From contig NZ_VFQC01000001.1 of NCBI RefSeq assembly GCF_006717075.1, forward strand, positions 2,031,501-2,095,500: a stretch of 64,000 nt of DNA, in the 5' to 3' direction. The position numbers and the translations under genes were made by a program. The stretch comes from Haloactinospora alba (GTDB lineage Bacteria > Actinomycetota > Actinomycetes > Streptosporangiales > Streptosporangiaceae). Of this stretch, positions 1-8,364 are shown one piece after another. The notes beneath the pieces are model-generated. The model was not told the origin of the DNA. It worked only from the letters and a program-made list of their open reading frames with translations, and searched no databases. Positions within the stretch are counted from its first letter, which is position 1, and every line of letters begins with the position of its first letter.

Positions 1-2445
1 CACGTTCTCCCCGCGTACCGCGGCCCGCTCCACTTCGGCACGCATCGAGAGCTGCGCCTCCGACTTGGCCTTGCGCACCCCGCGCAGCACCTCGGAAGCC
101 GCGGTCAGGACAGCGGGGTCCCCGTGCACCGCCCCGAACTCCGCCGTGTCCGGCCACGGCTCGGCATGCACCGAACCGTCGTGCCACCAGGACCACACCT
201 CGTCGGCGACGAAGGGCAGGAACGGGGCGAACAGCCGGTTCAGGGTCGCCAGAGCGATCAGCAGCGCGCTGCGGGCCGATGCACCGGCCTCGGAGGAGGT
301 GTCGTAGGCGCGGCTCTTCACCAGTTCCAGGTAGTCGTCGCAGAACTCCCAGAAGAAACGCTCGACACGCTCCAGGGCACGTGTGTGCTCGAACTCCCGC
401 AGTGACGCCGTGGCGTCCGCAACGGCGTCACTGAGCGCGGCCAGCATCGCGCGGTCCAACGGTTCGCGCACTGCCGCCGGGTCCGAGGGGGTCTCCTCTC
501 CCGCCACCTTCAGTACGAACTTGCTGGCGTTGAGGATCTTGATCGAGAGCCGACGGCCGACCTTCATCTGGCCCTCGTCCAGGGCGGTGTCCGTACCGAG
601 CCGGCCGTTGGCCGCCCAGTAGCGGATAGCGTCCGAGCTGTAGCGCTCCAGCAGGTCGATGGGAGTGACGACGTTGCCCCGGGACTTCGACATCTTCTTC
701 CGGTCCGGGTCCAGGATCCAACCGGAGATCGCGGTCGCGTTCCACGGAAGCCCGCCGTGCTCGAAATGGGACCGCACGACGGTGCAGAACAGCCACGTCC
801 GGATGATGTCCTGGCCCTGCGGACGCAGGTCCATCGGGAACACCCGCTCGAACAGGTCGTTGTCCCGTTCCCACCCTCCTGCGATCTGCGGTGACAGGGA
901 GGAGGTCGCCCACGTGTCCATCACGTCGGAGTCGCCGGTGAACCCGCCCGGAACGTCACGCTGGCCCTCGGAGTAGCCGGGTGCCGCCTCGGAGCTGGGA
1001 TCGACGGGCAGGGTGCCCTCCTCCGGTAGGATCGGCGCGTCGTAGCGGGGTTCGCCCTCGGAGTCCAGCGGATACCAGACCGGGAACGGCACCCCGAAGA
1101 AACGCTGCCGGCTGATCAGCCAGTCCCCGGTGAGGCCCTCAGCCCAGTTCTCGTAGCGCGTGCGCATGTGCTGCGGGTACCACGTGAGCTCCCGGCCGCG
1201 TTGCAGCAGCGCGTCACGCACCTCGGCGTCCCGACCCCCGTTGCTGAGGTACCACTGCCGGGTGGTGACGATCTCCAGCGGCTTGTCGCCCTTCTCGTAG
1301 AACTTGACCGGGTGTGTGAGGGACTCCGGTTCGCCGATGAGCTCACCGGACTCACGCAGCATCTCCACCATCCGCTCCCGGGCGGTGTGCACCGTCGCGC
1401 CGGCGAGACGCGCGTAGGCAGCACGGCCGGCCTCGGAGTCCAGCCCCGGCGGAGGCGTGGGGACGATGCGCCCGTCCCAGCCGATCACGGAACGCGTCTC
1501 CAGCTGGAACTCCCGCCACCAGGTGACGTCGGTGATATCACCGAACGTACAGATCATGGCGATACCCGAGCCCTTCTCGGGATCGGCCAGGTGGTGGGCC
1601 TTGACGGGAACCTCCACGTCGAACACGGGGCTGCGCACGCTCCTGCCGAACAGGTCCTGGTAGCGCTCGTCGTCAGGGTGCGCCACAAGCGCGACGCAGG
1701 CGGGCAGCAGCTCCGGCCGGGTGGTCATGATGTACACCGGTTCGCCGTCGTCCCGGTGGAAGGAGACCTTGTGGTAGGCGCCCTGGCGTTCCCGGTCCTC
1801 CAGTTCGGCCTGGGCGACGGCCGTCCTGAACGTCACGTCCCACAGCGTGGGCGCCTCGGACATGTAGGCCTCCCCACGCGCCAGGTTGCGCAGGAACGCC
1901 CGCTGCGCCGCCGCGCGGGAGTTGTCGTCGATCGTCGCGTAGGTGTAGCGCCAGTCCACACTGAGACCGAGCCTGCGCCAGATCCCCTCGAAAACCTTCT
2001 CGTCCTCGGCCGTGAGCCGGTCGCAGAGTTCGATGAAGTTCCGTCGGGAGACCGGTACCTGTCGTTTCGGGTCGGGCTTGGCGGGCGGGGAGAAGTCCGG
2101 GTCGTAGGGGATCGACGGGTCGCACCGGACACCGTAGTAGTTCTGCACCCTGCGTTCTGTGGGCAGGCCGTTGTCGTCCCACCCCATCGGGTAGAAAACC
2201 GACCGGCCCTGCATCCGTTGGAAGCGGGCGATGATGTCGGTATGCGTGTAGGAGAAGACGTGGCCGATGTGCAGCGACCCCGAAACGGTGGGGGGCGGGG
2301 TGTCGATCGAGAAGATCTCGTTGCGGTTCTTCGTACGGTCGAAGTGGTAGACGCCGGACTCGTCCCATACGTCGGCCCACTTCGCCTCGATACCGTCCAG
2401 TGAGGGCTTGTCGGGCACGTGGAAGGAACGAGAGCGGTTGGTCAT
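1..2445 (-). CDS. valS: Valyl-tRNA synthetase, 3' end cut by window edge
   Basis: Charges tRNA-Val with valine in the cytoplasm. The frame opens at ATG 2443-2445 and runs off the window at base 1, giving 815 residues; about 50 C-terminal residues should lie outside. The class I signature HIGH is at residues 59-62 within TVSGSLHIGHVF, and the second signature KMSKS is near residue 584. The PPPTVSGSLHIGH form is that of the archaeal/actinobacterial (type 2) ValRS group. The editing domain lies between the two signatures and the tRNA-binding helical domain follows KMSKS. No T-box-like sequence was seen upstream on the minus strand. Identity is certain; only the C-terminus is unseen. Confidence 0.97.
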   Translation of the reverse strand, partial: MTNRSRSFHVPDKPSLDGIEAKWADVWDESGVYHFDRTKNRNEIFSIDTPPPTVSGSLHIGHVFSYTHTDIIARFQRMQGRSVFYPMGWDDNGLPTERRVQNYYGVRCDPSIPYDPDFSPPAKPDPKRQVPVSRRNFIELCDRLTAEDEKVFEGIWRRLGLSVDWRYTYATIDDNSRAAAQRAFLRNLARGEAYMSEAPTLWDVTFRTAVAQAELEDRERQGAYHKVSFHRDDGEPVYIMTTRPELLPACVALVAHPDDERYQDLFGRSVRSPVFDVEVPVKAHHLADPEKGSGIAMICTFGDITDVTWWREFQLETRSVIGWDGRIVPTPPPGLDSEAGRAAYARLAGATVHTARERMVEMLRESGELIGEPESLTHPVKFYEKGDKPLEIVTTRQWYLSNGGRDAEVRDALLQRGRELTWYPQHMRTRYENWAEGLTGDWLISRQRFFGVPFPVWYPLDSEGEPRYDAPILPEEGTLPVDPSSEAAPGYSEGQRDVPGGFTGDSDVMDTWATSSLSPQIAGGWERDNDLFERVFPMDLRPQGQDIIRTWLFCTVVRSHFEHGGLPWNATAISGWILDPDRKKMSKSRGNVVTPIDLLERYSSDAIRYWAANGRLGTDTALDEGQMKVGRRLSIKILNASKFVLKVAGEETPSDPAAVREPLDRAMLAALSDAVADATASLREFEHTRALERVERFFWEFCDDYLELVKSRAYDTSSEAGASARSALLIALATLNRLFAPFLPFVADEVWSWWHDGSVHAEPWPDTAEFGAVHGDPAVLTAASEVLRGVRKAKSEAQLSMRAEVERAAVRGENV

Positions 2446-2960
2446 CGTGGCGCTGGAGGCCCTCCGCGTCGCCGGGGCGCGGGTTGGACCTCTTTCCTCC
2501 ATTTCTCGGGTTCGCAACGTCTTTCGGTAACACACCCATTGTCGCAGGAGCGGGCGGGCGCGTGCGTGTCACCGGACCTCGCACCGACTGCTCTCGGACC
2601 CGTGGCGACGGCGTTCTCGCGAGTACGCAGCCAGCAACCACCTGAACGGGGTTGCCACGGCGACACAGCGCTGCCCTCCGGCGTGGGTGGAGCCTGCACC
2701 ACCGGCACCGCACCGGCGACGGCGGCAGGTGCGGTTCGGGAAGGCGCTGGGCCAATGGTATTGCTTCCCGCAGCATGCTCGCTCCGGAACACCTGAGCCT
2801 GTCGGGGGAGAACACCCGAATCGCGGCCGCCCGGCGGGACGGAGCCGACATTCCGGCGGCCGGCGCTCCGGACGCGACGCACCGACCATGGCAGTATTTC
2901 GGTACAGGCTCCCCGCAGCACGCGGGAGTGACGCACGACTACGGAGAAGTGATCGATCGT
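2446..2960. other. Intergenic region between valS and the DUF4235 gene
   Basis: The 515 bases between the divergent valS and DUF4235 genes hold no frame with a recognisable family or ribosome binding site. They should contain both promoters, but no convincing -35/-10 pair was identified. Confidence 0.5.
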
Positions 2961-3242
2961 ATGGCAAAGAGGGAAGGCGCGCTCCCCGCGCAGCTCGTCG
3001 GCGGTGCGGCCGCCCTCGTGGCGGGTTTCGTCGCGCGCAAGGCTCTGACTTTCGCCTGGACCCAGGCAACCGGTAAGGAACCCCCGACCGAACCGGAGTC
3101 GTTGGATGTCGGTTTGGGAGAGGCCCTTGGCTGGGCGGTGGTGACAGGCGTGGGGATGGAGGTCGCGCGTGTCCTCGCGGTACGCGCCGCTCACCAGAAG
3201 ATGCTTCCTCCCCCGGAGCACGGGGCTGATAACACGGTGTGA
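2961..3242 (+). CDS. DUF4235 family small membrane protein
   Basis: A 93-residue protein of the actinobacterial DUF4235 family, function unknown. It has two hydrophobic glycine/alanine-rich segments (about residues 8-30 and 50-72) joined by a polar loop with TGKEPPTEPE, the usual pattern of the family: membrane span, charged linker, a second span starting GEALGWAV, and a short basic tail. I chose ATG 2961 because GGAGAA lies at 2943-2948; an in-frame GTG at 2949 directly abuts that site and is less likely. It stands alone on the plus strand, with a convergent gene downstream. Family assignment is by pattern recall. Confidence 0.75.
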   Translation: MAKREGALPAQLVGGAAALVAGFVARKALTFAWTQATGKEPPTEPESLDVGLGEALGWAVVTGVGMEVARVLAVRAAHQKMLPPPEHGADNTV

Positions 3243-3351
3243 ACCCGCGGATCTCGTGGTGGCAACGGCTGTCCCCGTCGTCCCCGCGAGGTCCGGTCCG
3301 TGCCCTCGGGCCGGTGTCTACGCGGGACGGGCCCTCTCCCCGAGCCCGGCG

Positions 3352-4188
3352 TTACGAGGGTTCGCTGTCCGTCCTCTGCCGCGTCTCCGACGGGGCGGAG
3401 GGGCGCAGTTCGGCGCGGAGGCCGGAAACGAGGCTGCGTGTGGCCGCTCGGTTCAGGGTTCCGCCCGCGACCGCGCCGCTGAGGTAGGGGCCCAGCGTGC
3501 CGAGCTGGCGGCCGAACAACAGCATCAGGCGCTTGCGCAGGGCCGTTCTCGCTGTCGCTCCGAGGACGGTGGTCACGCTCTCGGGGGAGCCCAACGGTGC
3601 GACACCGCGGTTGTGCGCCCAGGCGAGCACGTAGTCCAGGCCGCGTTCGGTCGCGGACCCCTGGGCGGGCCGGTGGTAGCACTCGTGCAGTTCGGCGACG
3701 AGTTTGACCTCGACAGCGGCGACGACGAGCGTCTCCGCCGCGAGCTGCGCCGGTGTGCTGAGCAGCAGTGGTGGAGCGGTGAACTGCGCGGCCGCGAGTG
3801 CTCCTCCCACGACGCCCGTCGTGGTGGTGGCGCGAGAGGCGTTGCGCTCCAGCGCCTCGGCGAGTCCCTCACCGTCCAACCCGTTGTGGTGGCGGACCAG
3901 CGTCGCGTGGTCACGCACCGGTATGCGGGGGACGACCTCGTCAGTGAACGTCTCCGTGAGCCAACGGCCGCTGGCCACTCCCCGCACGCCCGCGGTGCGG
4001 GCACCGGAGGCCAGAACCCGCGCCAACCGAGCCATCAGGCCGCTGCGCTGCCGTGCGTCACTCCCCTCACCACCGATGATCCGGCCGACGAGCACGCCTG
4101 CGTCCTCGTCGGCCGCGGGGGTCGCGCTCCCACCGGAGCGGTTGCCGTGTGAGGGCCCCTCACTCACCGAACGTGGCACTGCCGCCAC
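3352..4188 (-). CDS. Conserved hypothetical protein, possibly membrane-associated
   Basis: A frame of 278 residues that I do not recognise with confidence. The N-terminal 50 residues are polar and low in complexity. The middle (about 95-190) has alternating helical and hydrophobic segments, including GGALAAAQFTAPPLLLSTPAQLAAETLVVAAVEVKLVAELHE broken over two helices, which resembles the glycine/alanine helices of EcsC-like proteins. The C-terminal part has a basic stretch RKRLMLLFGRQLG followed by a small hydrophobic segment. The GTG at 4188 has GGAAGGG directly touching it, so the true start may be the in-frame GTG near 4167 or further in. Codon use matches its neighbours. It is convergent with the DUF4235 gene. 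Confidence 0.6.
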   Translation of the reverse strand: MAAVPRSVSEGPSHGNRSGGSATPAADEDAGVLVGRIIGGEGSDARQRSGLMARLARVLASGARTAGVRGVASGRWLTETFTDEVVPRIPVRDHATLVRHHNGLDGEGLAEALERNASRATTTTGVVGGALAAAQFTAPPLLLSTPAQLAAETLVVAAVEVKLVAELHECYHRPAQGSATERGLDYVLAWAHNRGVAPLGSPESVTTVLGATARTALRKRLMLLFGRQLGTLGPYLSGAVAGGTLNRAATRSLVSGLRAELRPSAPSETRQRTDSEPS

Positions 4189-4546
4189 CCTTCCCGGGGA
4201 ACGCGGAAAACGTTCTTGAGCCGTTCTCGTACGGCACGGTGTCGCCCCCGACGTGTGATACGACCGCTTCGCGACGCCATCCGGTGGCAGCGGTCGGTGT
4301 GGCTGTCACCGACACGGGCTCTCCTCACTCACGGGTACGGGTACGGACCCGCGGCACAGTTCCGGTTTCCGCCCCGATCAGCACGACGCTTCGCCTCCGG
4401 GTCGCAACGACCGACCGGGGTGAGCGCCGCCCGTGGGATCAGGACAGGACCGGCGTGTCTTCCCGCGTGCACGATGCGTCCCGAACCGGGACGCATCACG
4501 CGCAACGGTCCGCCGGTCGCCGAGGCAGCGGGGGGAACCGCCCGTC
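4189..4546. other. Intergenic region without recognisable gene
   Basis: The 358 bases between the DUF4193 gene and the hypothetical gene (both minus strand) show no family-like frame. Short inverted GC-rich stretches are present, but none forms a clear terminator with a T run. Confidence 0.45.
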
Positions 4547-4846
4547 TCAGGCAGCGCATTCCTTGCAGACGAGCTGGCCCTTCCGCTGTTCGGCGAGCTG
4601 GCTACGGTGGTGGACGAGGAAGCAGCGCGAGCAGGTGAACTCGTCGGCCTGGCGCGGCAGGACACGGACCGCCAACTCCTCACCGGACAGGTCAGCCCCC
4701 GGGAGTTCCATCCCCTCGTTGGCTTCCTCCGGGTCGACGTCGACGGTGCTCGTTCCCTTCTCACCCCGACGCGACTGCAGCTCCTGCAGGCTGTCCTCGT
4801 TGATCTCCTCTTCGTTCTTGCGCGGGCTGTCGTAATCGGTCGCCAT
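4547..4846 (-). CDS. DUF4193 family zinc-ribbon protein
   Basis: A 99-residue acidic protein of the actinobacterial DUF4193 family. It begins MATDYDSPRK, has a Glu/Asp-rich middle with LPGADLSGEEL, and ends in a four-cysteine zinc ribbon (CSRC near residue 70 and CKEC near 95) spanning the HHRSQLAEQ segment typical of the family. The function is not established; the small acidic protein with a C-terminal zinc ribbon suggests a nucleic-acid or RNA polymerase associated role, which is inference. The start ATG 4846 has a GGAG site eight bases upstream. The gene is monocistronic as far as can be seen. Confidence 0.88.
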   Translation of the reverse strand: MATDYDSPRKNEEEINEDSLQELQSRRGEKGTSTVDVDPEEANEGMELPGADLSGEELAVRVLPRQADEFTCSRCFLVHHRSQLAEQRKGQLVCKECAA

Positions 4847-5293
4847 TCTGCTAACTCCATCCCCCTCGATCTATGCCTCGTTGCGCCGATGCAACGTTTG
4901 GGCGCCGCCTCGTGTGCCCGACACGACGGGAAAATTCCGCTCGCGTACGTGGACTGTGCCCCTTCCGGGTGTCCTCACACCCGGCAACCGCGTTGAGTGA
5001 CCGAACGCGTCCGCTCCCAAGCACTCTGCGCAACGGCTGCTGTTCATGTGCTACCCAACGCTCGAAGGAGTCCGACCTATTTCTCCGTCTTCCCTCGCAC
5101 CGGACAAGCGTGGGTACGCCCCGTGTGACAAGGTCAGAACAGACACGTCCGCGTCGCGGCACATTCCCGCCGCGTTCACGCCCGGGAGAGCATACCTAGT
5201 TGTGGCACGCGCCCGGACCACGGGTTGCCGTGTCGTCAGACACGTATAGATACCATGCCGGCGCGGTCAGCCGCAGCTTCTCCACGGAAGGCG
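4847..5293. other. Intergenic region, no gene seen
   Basis: The 447 bases between the DUF4193 gene and the sensor kinase gene hold no credible coding frame. The part from about 5030 to 5250 is less GC-rich and probably carries the DUF4193 promoter on the minus strand. No operator or RNA motif was recognised. Confidence 0.45.
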
Positions 5294-6589
5294 TTACGGG
5301 TTCGTCCCCGCGGACGTCTCCTGGGCCGCCGACGGGAACCGCACGGTGACGACCAGCCCCCCGCCCGCTCGGGGCCAGGCGGTCACGGTACCGCCGTGCG
5401 CCTGGGCGACCGAACGGACGATGGACAGCCCCAGGCCGGCGCTCTTTCCGGAGCTGGTGCGGTCCGAGGTTCCACGGCGGAAGGGCTCGAACAGTCCCTG
5501 CATCTCGTAGGCGGGAATGACCGGGCCCGAGTTCTCCACCTGGATCGCCGGCGCTCCCTCGTATATCCCGGAACGCACCGTGATCTCGCCCTCGGCCACG
5601 TTGTACCGCAGGGCGTTCTCCACAAGGTTGGCGACCAGGCGCTCCAGCAGCACGGGGTCCCCGGTCACCGGCGCGCCACGCAGGTCAGAGCGGACCGTCA
5701 GCCCCGACTCGTCCAACTCGGCCGACAGCTGGCTGAGCACGGTCGTGGACACCTCTCCCATGTCGACGTGGGTCCGGACCTCGAGCTCCCGGTCGCTCTT
5801 GGCCAGGAACAACAGCCCGTCGATGAGCCGCTCGTGCCTGGCGTTGGTCTCCTGGAGGGTACGCCCCACCGTTTTGAGGTCGGACGAGGCCTCCGGGTCG
5901 CTCAGTGCGACCTCCAACAGGGTCCGGTTGATCGCCAGGGGGGTGCGTAGTTCGTGGGAGGCGTTGGCGACGAACCGGCGCTGCCCGTCGAACGCGCGGT
6001 CGAGGCGCTCCAGCATGTCGTCGAAGGTGTCCGCGAGCTCGCGGATCTCGTCGTCGGGACCGCTCAGCGCGATCCGTTCGTGCAGGGAACGCTCGGAGAG
6101 ACGGCGCGCTGTCCGGGTGATCTTCTGCAACGGGGACAGGGCGCGGCCCGCCACGACGTAGCCCAGACCCACCGCGAGCATGCCGACGATGACCAGTGCG
6201 AGTACGGAGAACCGGGTGACCTCGGCCAGCACGCTCTCGATCATGGAGTTCTTGAGGCCCTCGATCAGCTCCGGATCGTCGGCGTAGGGGGAGTCCGGCG
6301 GGAGGGTGAACGTGAGGTTGTCCAGCAGGCCCGCCACGATCACGTAGTTCAGCAGGACCAGCAGCGACCCCGCGGCGAAAAACAGCATCCCGTAGATGAG
6401 GGTGAGCCGGGCCCGCAGGCTGATGTTGTCGGTCAGCCGGCGCACCCCGTGGGACGCCGCGTGCTGGTTCGCCGTCTGCTGGTCCGGGGAAGACGCCAAC
6501 CGGCGCCACGTCCCGGTGTCCCCCTGCCGGGTGGGCGCGACCGTCTCCGGGTGGGAACCGGGGGTCGTCTCGTTCTCGCTCATGCTCAC
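5294..6589 (-). CDS. cutS: Sensor histidine kinase, CutS-like
   Basis: A 431-residue membrane kinase that autophosphorylates on His and passes phosphate to the regulator encoded just upstream. It has a polar cytoplasmic N-terminus (1-60), membrane span one (about 61-88), a short outside loop (89-123), span two (124-147), HAMP (to about 205), HisKA with H212 in NASHELRTPLA, and HATPase_c with the N box NLVENALRYN and the G box GLGLSIV. It overlaps the regulator gene by four bases (ATGA), so they are co-translated. The assignment to CutS rests on the close resemblance of the partner to Streptomyces CutR. The sensor loop has only about 35 residues and contains no cysteine, unlike what I recall for Streptomyces CutS. 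Confidence 0.85.
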   Translation of the reverse strand: MSMSENETTPGSHPETVAPTRQGDTGTWRRLASSPDQQTANQHAASHGVRRLTDNISLRARLTLIYGMLFFAAGSLLVLLNYVIVAGLLDNLTFTLPPDSPYADDPELIEGLKNSMIESVLAEVTRFSVLALVIVGMLAVGLGYVVAGRALSPLQKITRTARRLSERSLHERIALSGPDDEIRELADTFDDMLERLDRAFDGQRRFVANASHELRTPLAINRTLLEVALSDPEASSDLKTVGRTLQETNARHERLIDGLLFLAKSDRELEVRTHVDMGEVSTTVLSQLSAELDESGLTVRSDLRGAPVTGDPVLLERLVANLVENALRYNVAEGEITVRSGIYEGAPAIQVENSGPVIPAYEMQGLFEPFRRGTSDRTSSGKSAGLGLSIVRSVAQAHGGTVTAWPRAGGGLVVTVRFPSAAQETSAGTNP

Positions 6590-7239
6590 ATCCGGTACCC
6601 GGCGCCCGGCACGGTATGGATGACCGGGGGGTCGCCGAGTTTCTTCCGTAGTGTCATGACGGTGACGCGCACGACGTTGGTGAACGGGTCGGCGTTCTCG
6701 TCCCAGGCCTTCTCCAGCAGCCCTTCGGCGCTGACGACCGTTCCCTCGGCACGCAGCAGGACTTCGAGCACGGCGAACTCCTTGGGGGTCAGTGACACGC
6801 CCTGCCCGTCGCGTTCGACCGTGTGGTTCGCGGGGTCGAGCGAGATCCCGTTGCGTTCGAGCACCGGCGGCAGGGGCGGTGTCGCTCGTCTCCCCAGCGC
6901 CCGTACCCGCGCGATCAGTTCCGGGAACGCGAAGGGTTTGGCGAGGTAGTCGTCCGCGCCGAGTGTCAGCCCCTCGACCTTGTCCTCCATCTCACCGGAG
7001 GCGGTCAGCATCAGGATCCGGCACGTGTAACTCTTGTTGACCAGTTCCCGGGCGACGTCGTCCCCGTGGACCCGCGGAAGGTCCCGGTCCAGCACGACGA
7101 CGTCGTAGTCGTTGACGGTGAGGTGCTCGAGAGCGCTGTCACCGTCGTAGACGACGTCCACGGCCATGGACTCACGCCGCAGCCCGACAGCCACCGTGTC
7201 GGCGAGGACCTGTTCGTCTTCGACCACAAGTACGCGCAC
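6586..7239 (-). CDS. cutR: OmpR/PhoB-family response regulator, CutR-like
   Basis: A 217-residue transcription regulator with a receiver domain (1-115) and a C-terminal winged helix (about 125-217). The acidic pocket is VEDE near residue 7, the phospho-acceptor is D51 in VVVLDRDLP, the conserved Thr is in LMLTASGE and the Lys in DDYLAKPFAF. The segments RVLVVEDEQVLADTVA, WDENADPFTNVVRVTV and PPVIHTVPGAGYRM match Streptomyces CutR closely, as I remember it. It starts at GTG 7239 with GAAGGG six bases upstream. The regulator gene comes first and the kinase second, as in cutRS, and its 5' leader would carry copy 1 of the structured element at 7262-7319. Confidence 0.9.
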   Translation of the reverse strand: MRVLVVEDEQVLADTVAVGLRRESMAVDVVYDGDSALEHLTVNDYDVVVLDRDLPRVHGDDVARELVNKSYTCRILMLTASGEMEDKVEGLTLGADDYLAKPFAFPELIARVRALGRRATPPLPPVLERNGISLDPANHTVERDGQGVSLTPKEFAVLEVLLRAEGTVVSAEGLLEKAWDENADPFTNVVRVTVMTLRKKLGDPPVIHTVPGAGYRM

Positions 7240-7261
7240 TGTCGCCCTTCGTCACGGGACA

Positions 7262-7319
7262 CCGGGGAGAGCCGCTGCCGGAGCATCCCCCAACACACCG
7301 GCAGCGGCATCAACCCCGG
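7262..7319. repeat. Structured element, copy 1 (double stem with TCCCCCAAC loop)
   Basis: Outer stem CCGGGG (7262-7267) with CCCCGG (7314-7319); inner stem GCCGCTGCCGG (7271-7281) with CCGGCAGCGGC (7298-7308), a perfect 11-bp match. The loop contains ATCCCCCAAC and the asymmetric internal loop contains ATCAA. It lies just upstream of the cutR start, so on the minus strand it would be in the cutR leader. A second copy with compensating stem changes lies at 7513-7567. It could be RNA structure or a DNA site; strand and function are unknown. Confidence 0.7.
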
Positions 7320-7512
7320 CTACGTCCGCCGTTATCGCACCCGCGGAGTAAGGATGAGGTAAGCCCGTCCGGTTCACACGCCGCAGCGGTACCGCATCCA
7401 GCACCTCACCCTGTTCCACCCGCCCCGCGGGCCAGAGCGCGGGTGCGTGACAGACCCCAGGCAGTGGAACCACCGACCGGCTCGGAGGCGCGGTAGCGGT
7501 TCCTCCTGGATG

Positions 7513-7567
7513 CGGGGTAACCGCTGCCGGTGTATCCCCCAACCACCGGCAACGGATCAACCCCGCA
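7513..7567. repeat. Structured element, copy 2
   Basis: Outer stem GCGGGGT (7513-7519) with ACCCCGC (7561-7567); inner stem CCGCTGCCGGTG (7522-7533) with CACCGGCAACGG (7545-7556), 12 bp with one wobble-type pair. The loop has ATCCCCCAAC and the internal loop ATCA, both as in copy 1, while the stem bases differ in ways that keep pairing. It lies about 195 bases beyond copy 1, between cutR and the divergent small gene. Confidence 0.7.
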
Positions 7568-7826
7568 CATCTCAAAACTGACACATCCAGGATAAGAAAA
7601 AACTAAACACAGCCACCCACCGCCCACTGTGTCATACGACACCCCCGAAACCAGAGCGTCGGTGTGTTCGGGGACCATGGGAACGGAGGGCGCTACGGTC
7701 CCCGAGCCGAGGTGCCGATCACCCACCCCCCGCTGTCGGTGGAGGACGAGCAGTAAGGCAAGTTTGGTCACAGCGACAGCACGGGTAAGAATGGTGAGGC
7801 TTCCGCTAGCTCCCGTCACAGTGCCG

Positions 7827-7836
7827 TGACATGTCA
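7827..7836. promoter_or_regulatory. Palindrome TGACATGTCA upstream of the 55-residue protein gene
   Basis: A perfect 10-base palindrome sits 31 bases before the start codon of the small gene. A weaker dyad GTCAC-N6-GTGAC lies directly before it (7815-7830). The position fits an operator at or near a promoter. The binding protein is unknown; the CutR-like regulator encoded nearby is only a guess. Confidence 0.35.
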
Positions 7837-7867
7837 TAGCGCGGACACAACCGAGAAGTGAGGTGAA

Positions 7868-8035
7868 ATGGGCGAGTTCGTAGCGGAGATCAAGGGCCGC
7901 ATCGACGAGACGCACCAGTCGCTCCAAGCAGCCCGAGCCGCAGGAGACGACGTCCTTGCCGACGCGCACGCGTCCGAACTCGAGGACCTGCACCGCATCG
8001 CTACTCGCAACGGTGTCAACCCCCACTGCGGGTAG
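7868..8035 (+). CDS. 55-residue small protein, unknown function
   Basis: A short gene starting at ATG 7868, with GAGGTGA just upstream at 7860-7866, and stopping at TAG 8033. The product begins MGEFVAEIKGRIDETHQSLQ and ends GVNPHCG. Residues 4-45 form one amphipathic helix rich in Ala, Glu and Asp, likely a short coiled coil or helical hairpin, followed by a Cys-containing tail. There is no signal peptide or membrane span. A strong intrinsic terminator begins 37 bases after the stop, so this is a self-contained transcription unit. It is divergent from cutR. No family is recognised. Confidence 0.75.
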   Translation: MGEFVAEIKGRIDETHQSLQAARAAGDDVLADAHASELEDLHRIATRNGVNPHCG

Positions 8036-8071
8036 TTCACACGACCACGAGCCATAACACAGCACGTACCC

Positions 8072-8103
8072 GCCGGCGGACCGACCGTTCCGCCGGCTTT
8101 TTT
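8072..8103 (+). terminator. Intrinsic terminator of the 55-residue protein gene
   Basis: A perfect 9-bp stem GCCGGCGGA / TCCGCCGGC (8072-8080 and 8089-8097) with an 8-base loop is followed at once by six T residues. It is the clearest classical terminator in the window. Confidence 0.92.
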
Positions 8104-8364
8104 CGTTACCCCGGCAGCGGCGGAGAACACGCCACGTCCCGTCCGCGTTTCCGGTTAGTCTTCTCCCGAGGATGCCCTCCCCGTTCCCGACGCCACGGGG
8201 CCGCACGGGAGGTGGTTGTCGCGGGCGGCAGAACAGGCATCCACGTCCGCCGCGTTGCCGTACTGGTACGCGGCGGCCCCACCGCCGCCCACGGCGTTGG
8301 CCACCGTCGTGTCCGTCCGCTGCGGCGCACGGACGGCAACACCCGCACCAGGAAGGAGGACGGC

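Noticed and set aside
7262-7567. 6C RNA (two C-rich loops) for the paired structured elements
   Set aside because: The loops have five C, and the two hairpins are about 200 bases apart with their own outer stems, unlike the adjacent pair of 6C RNA as I recall it.
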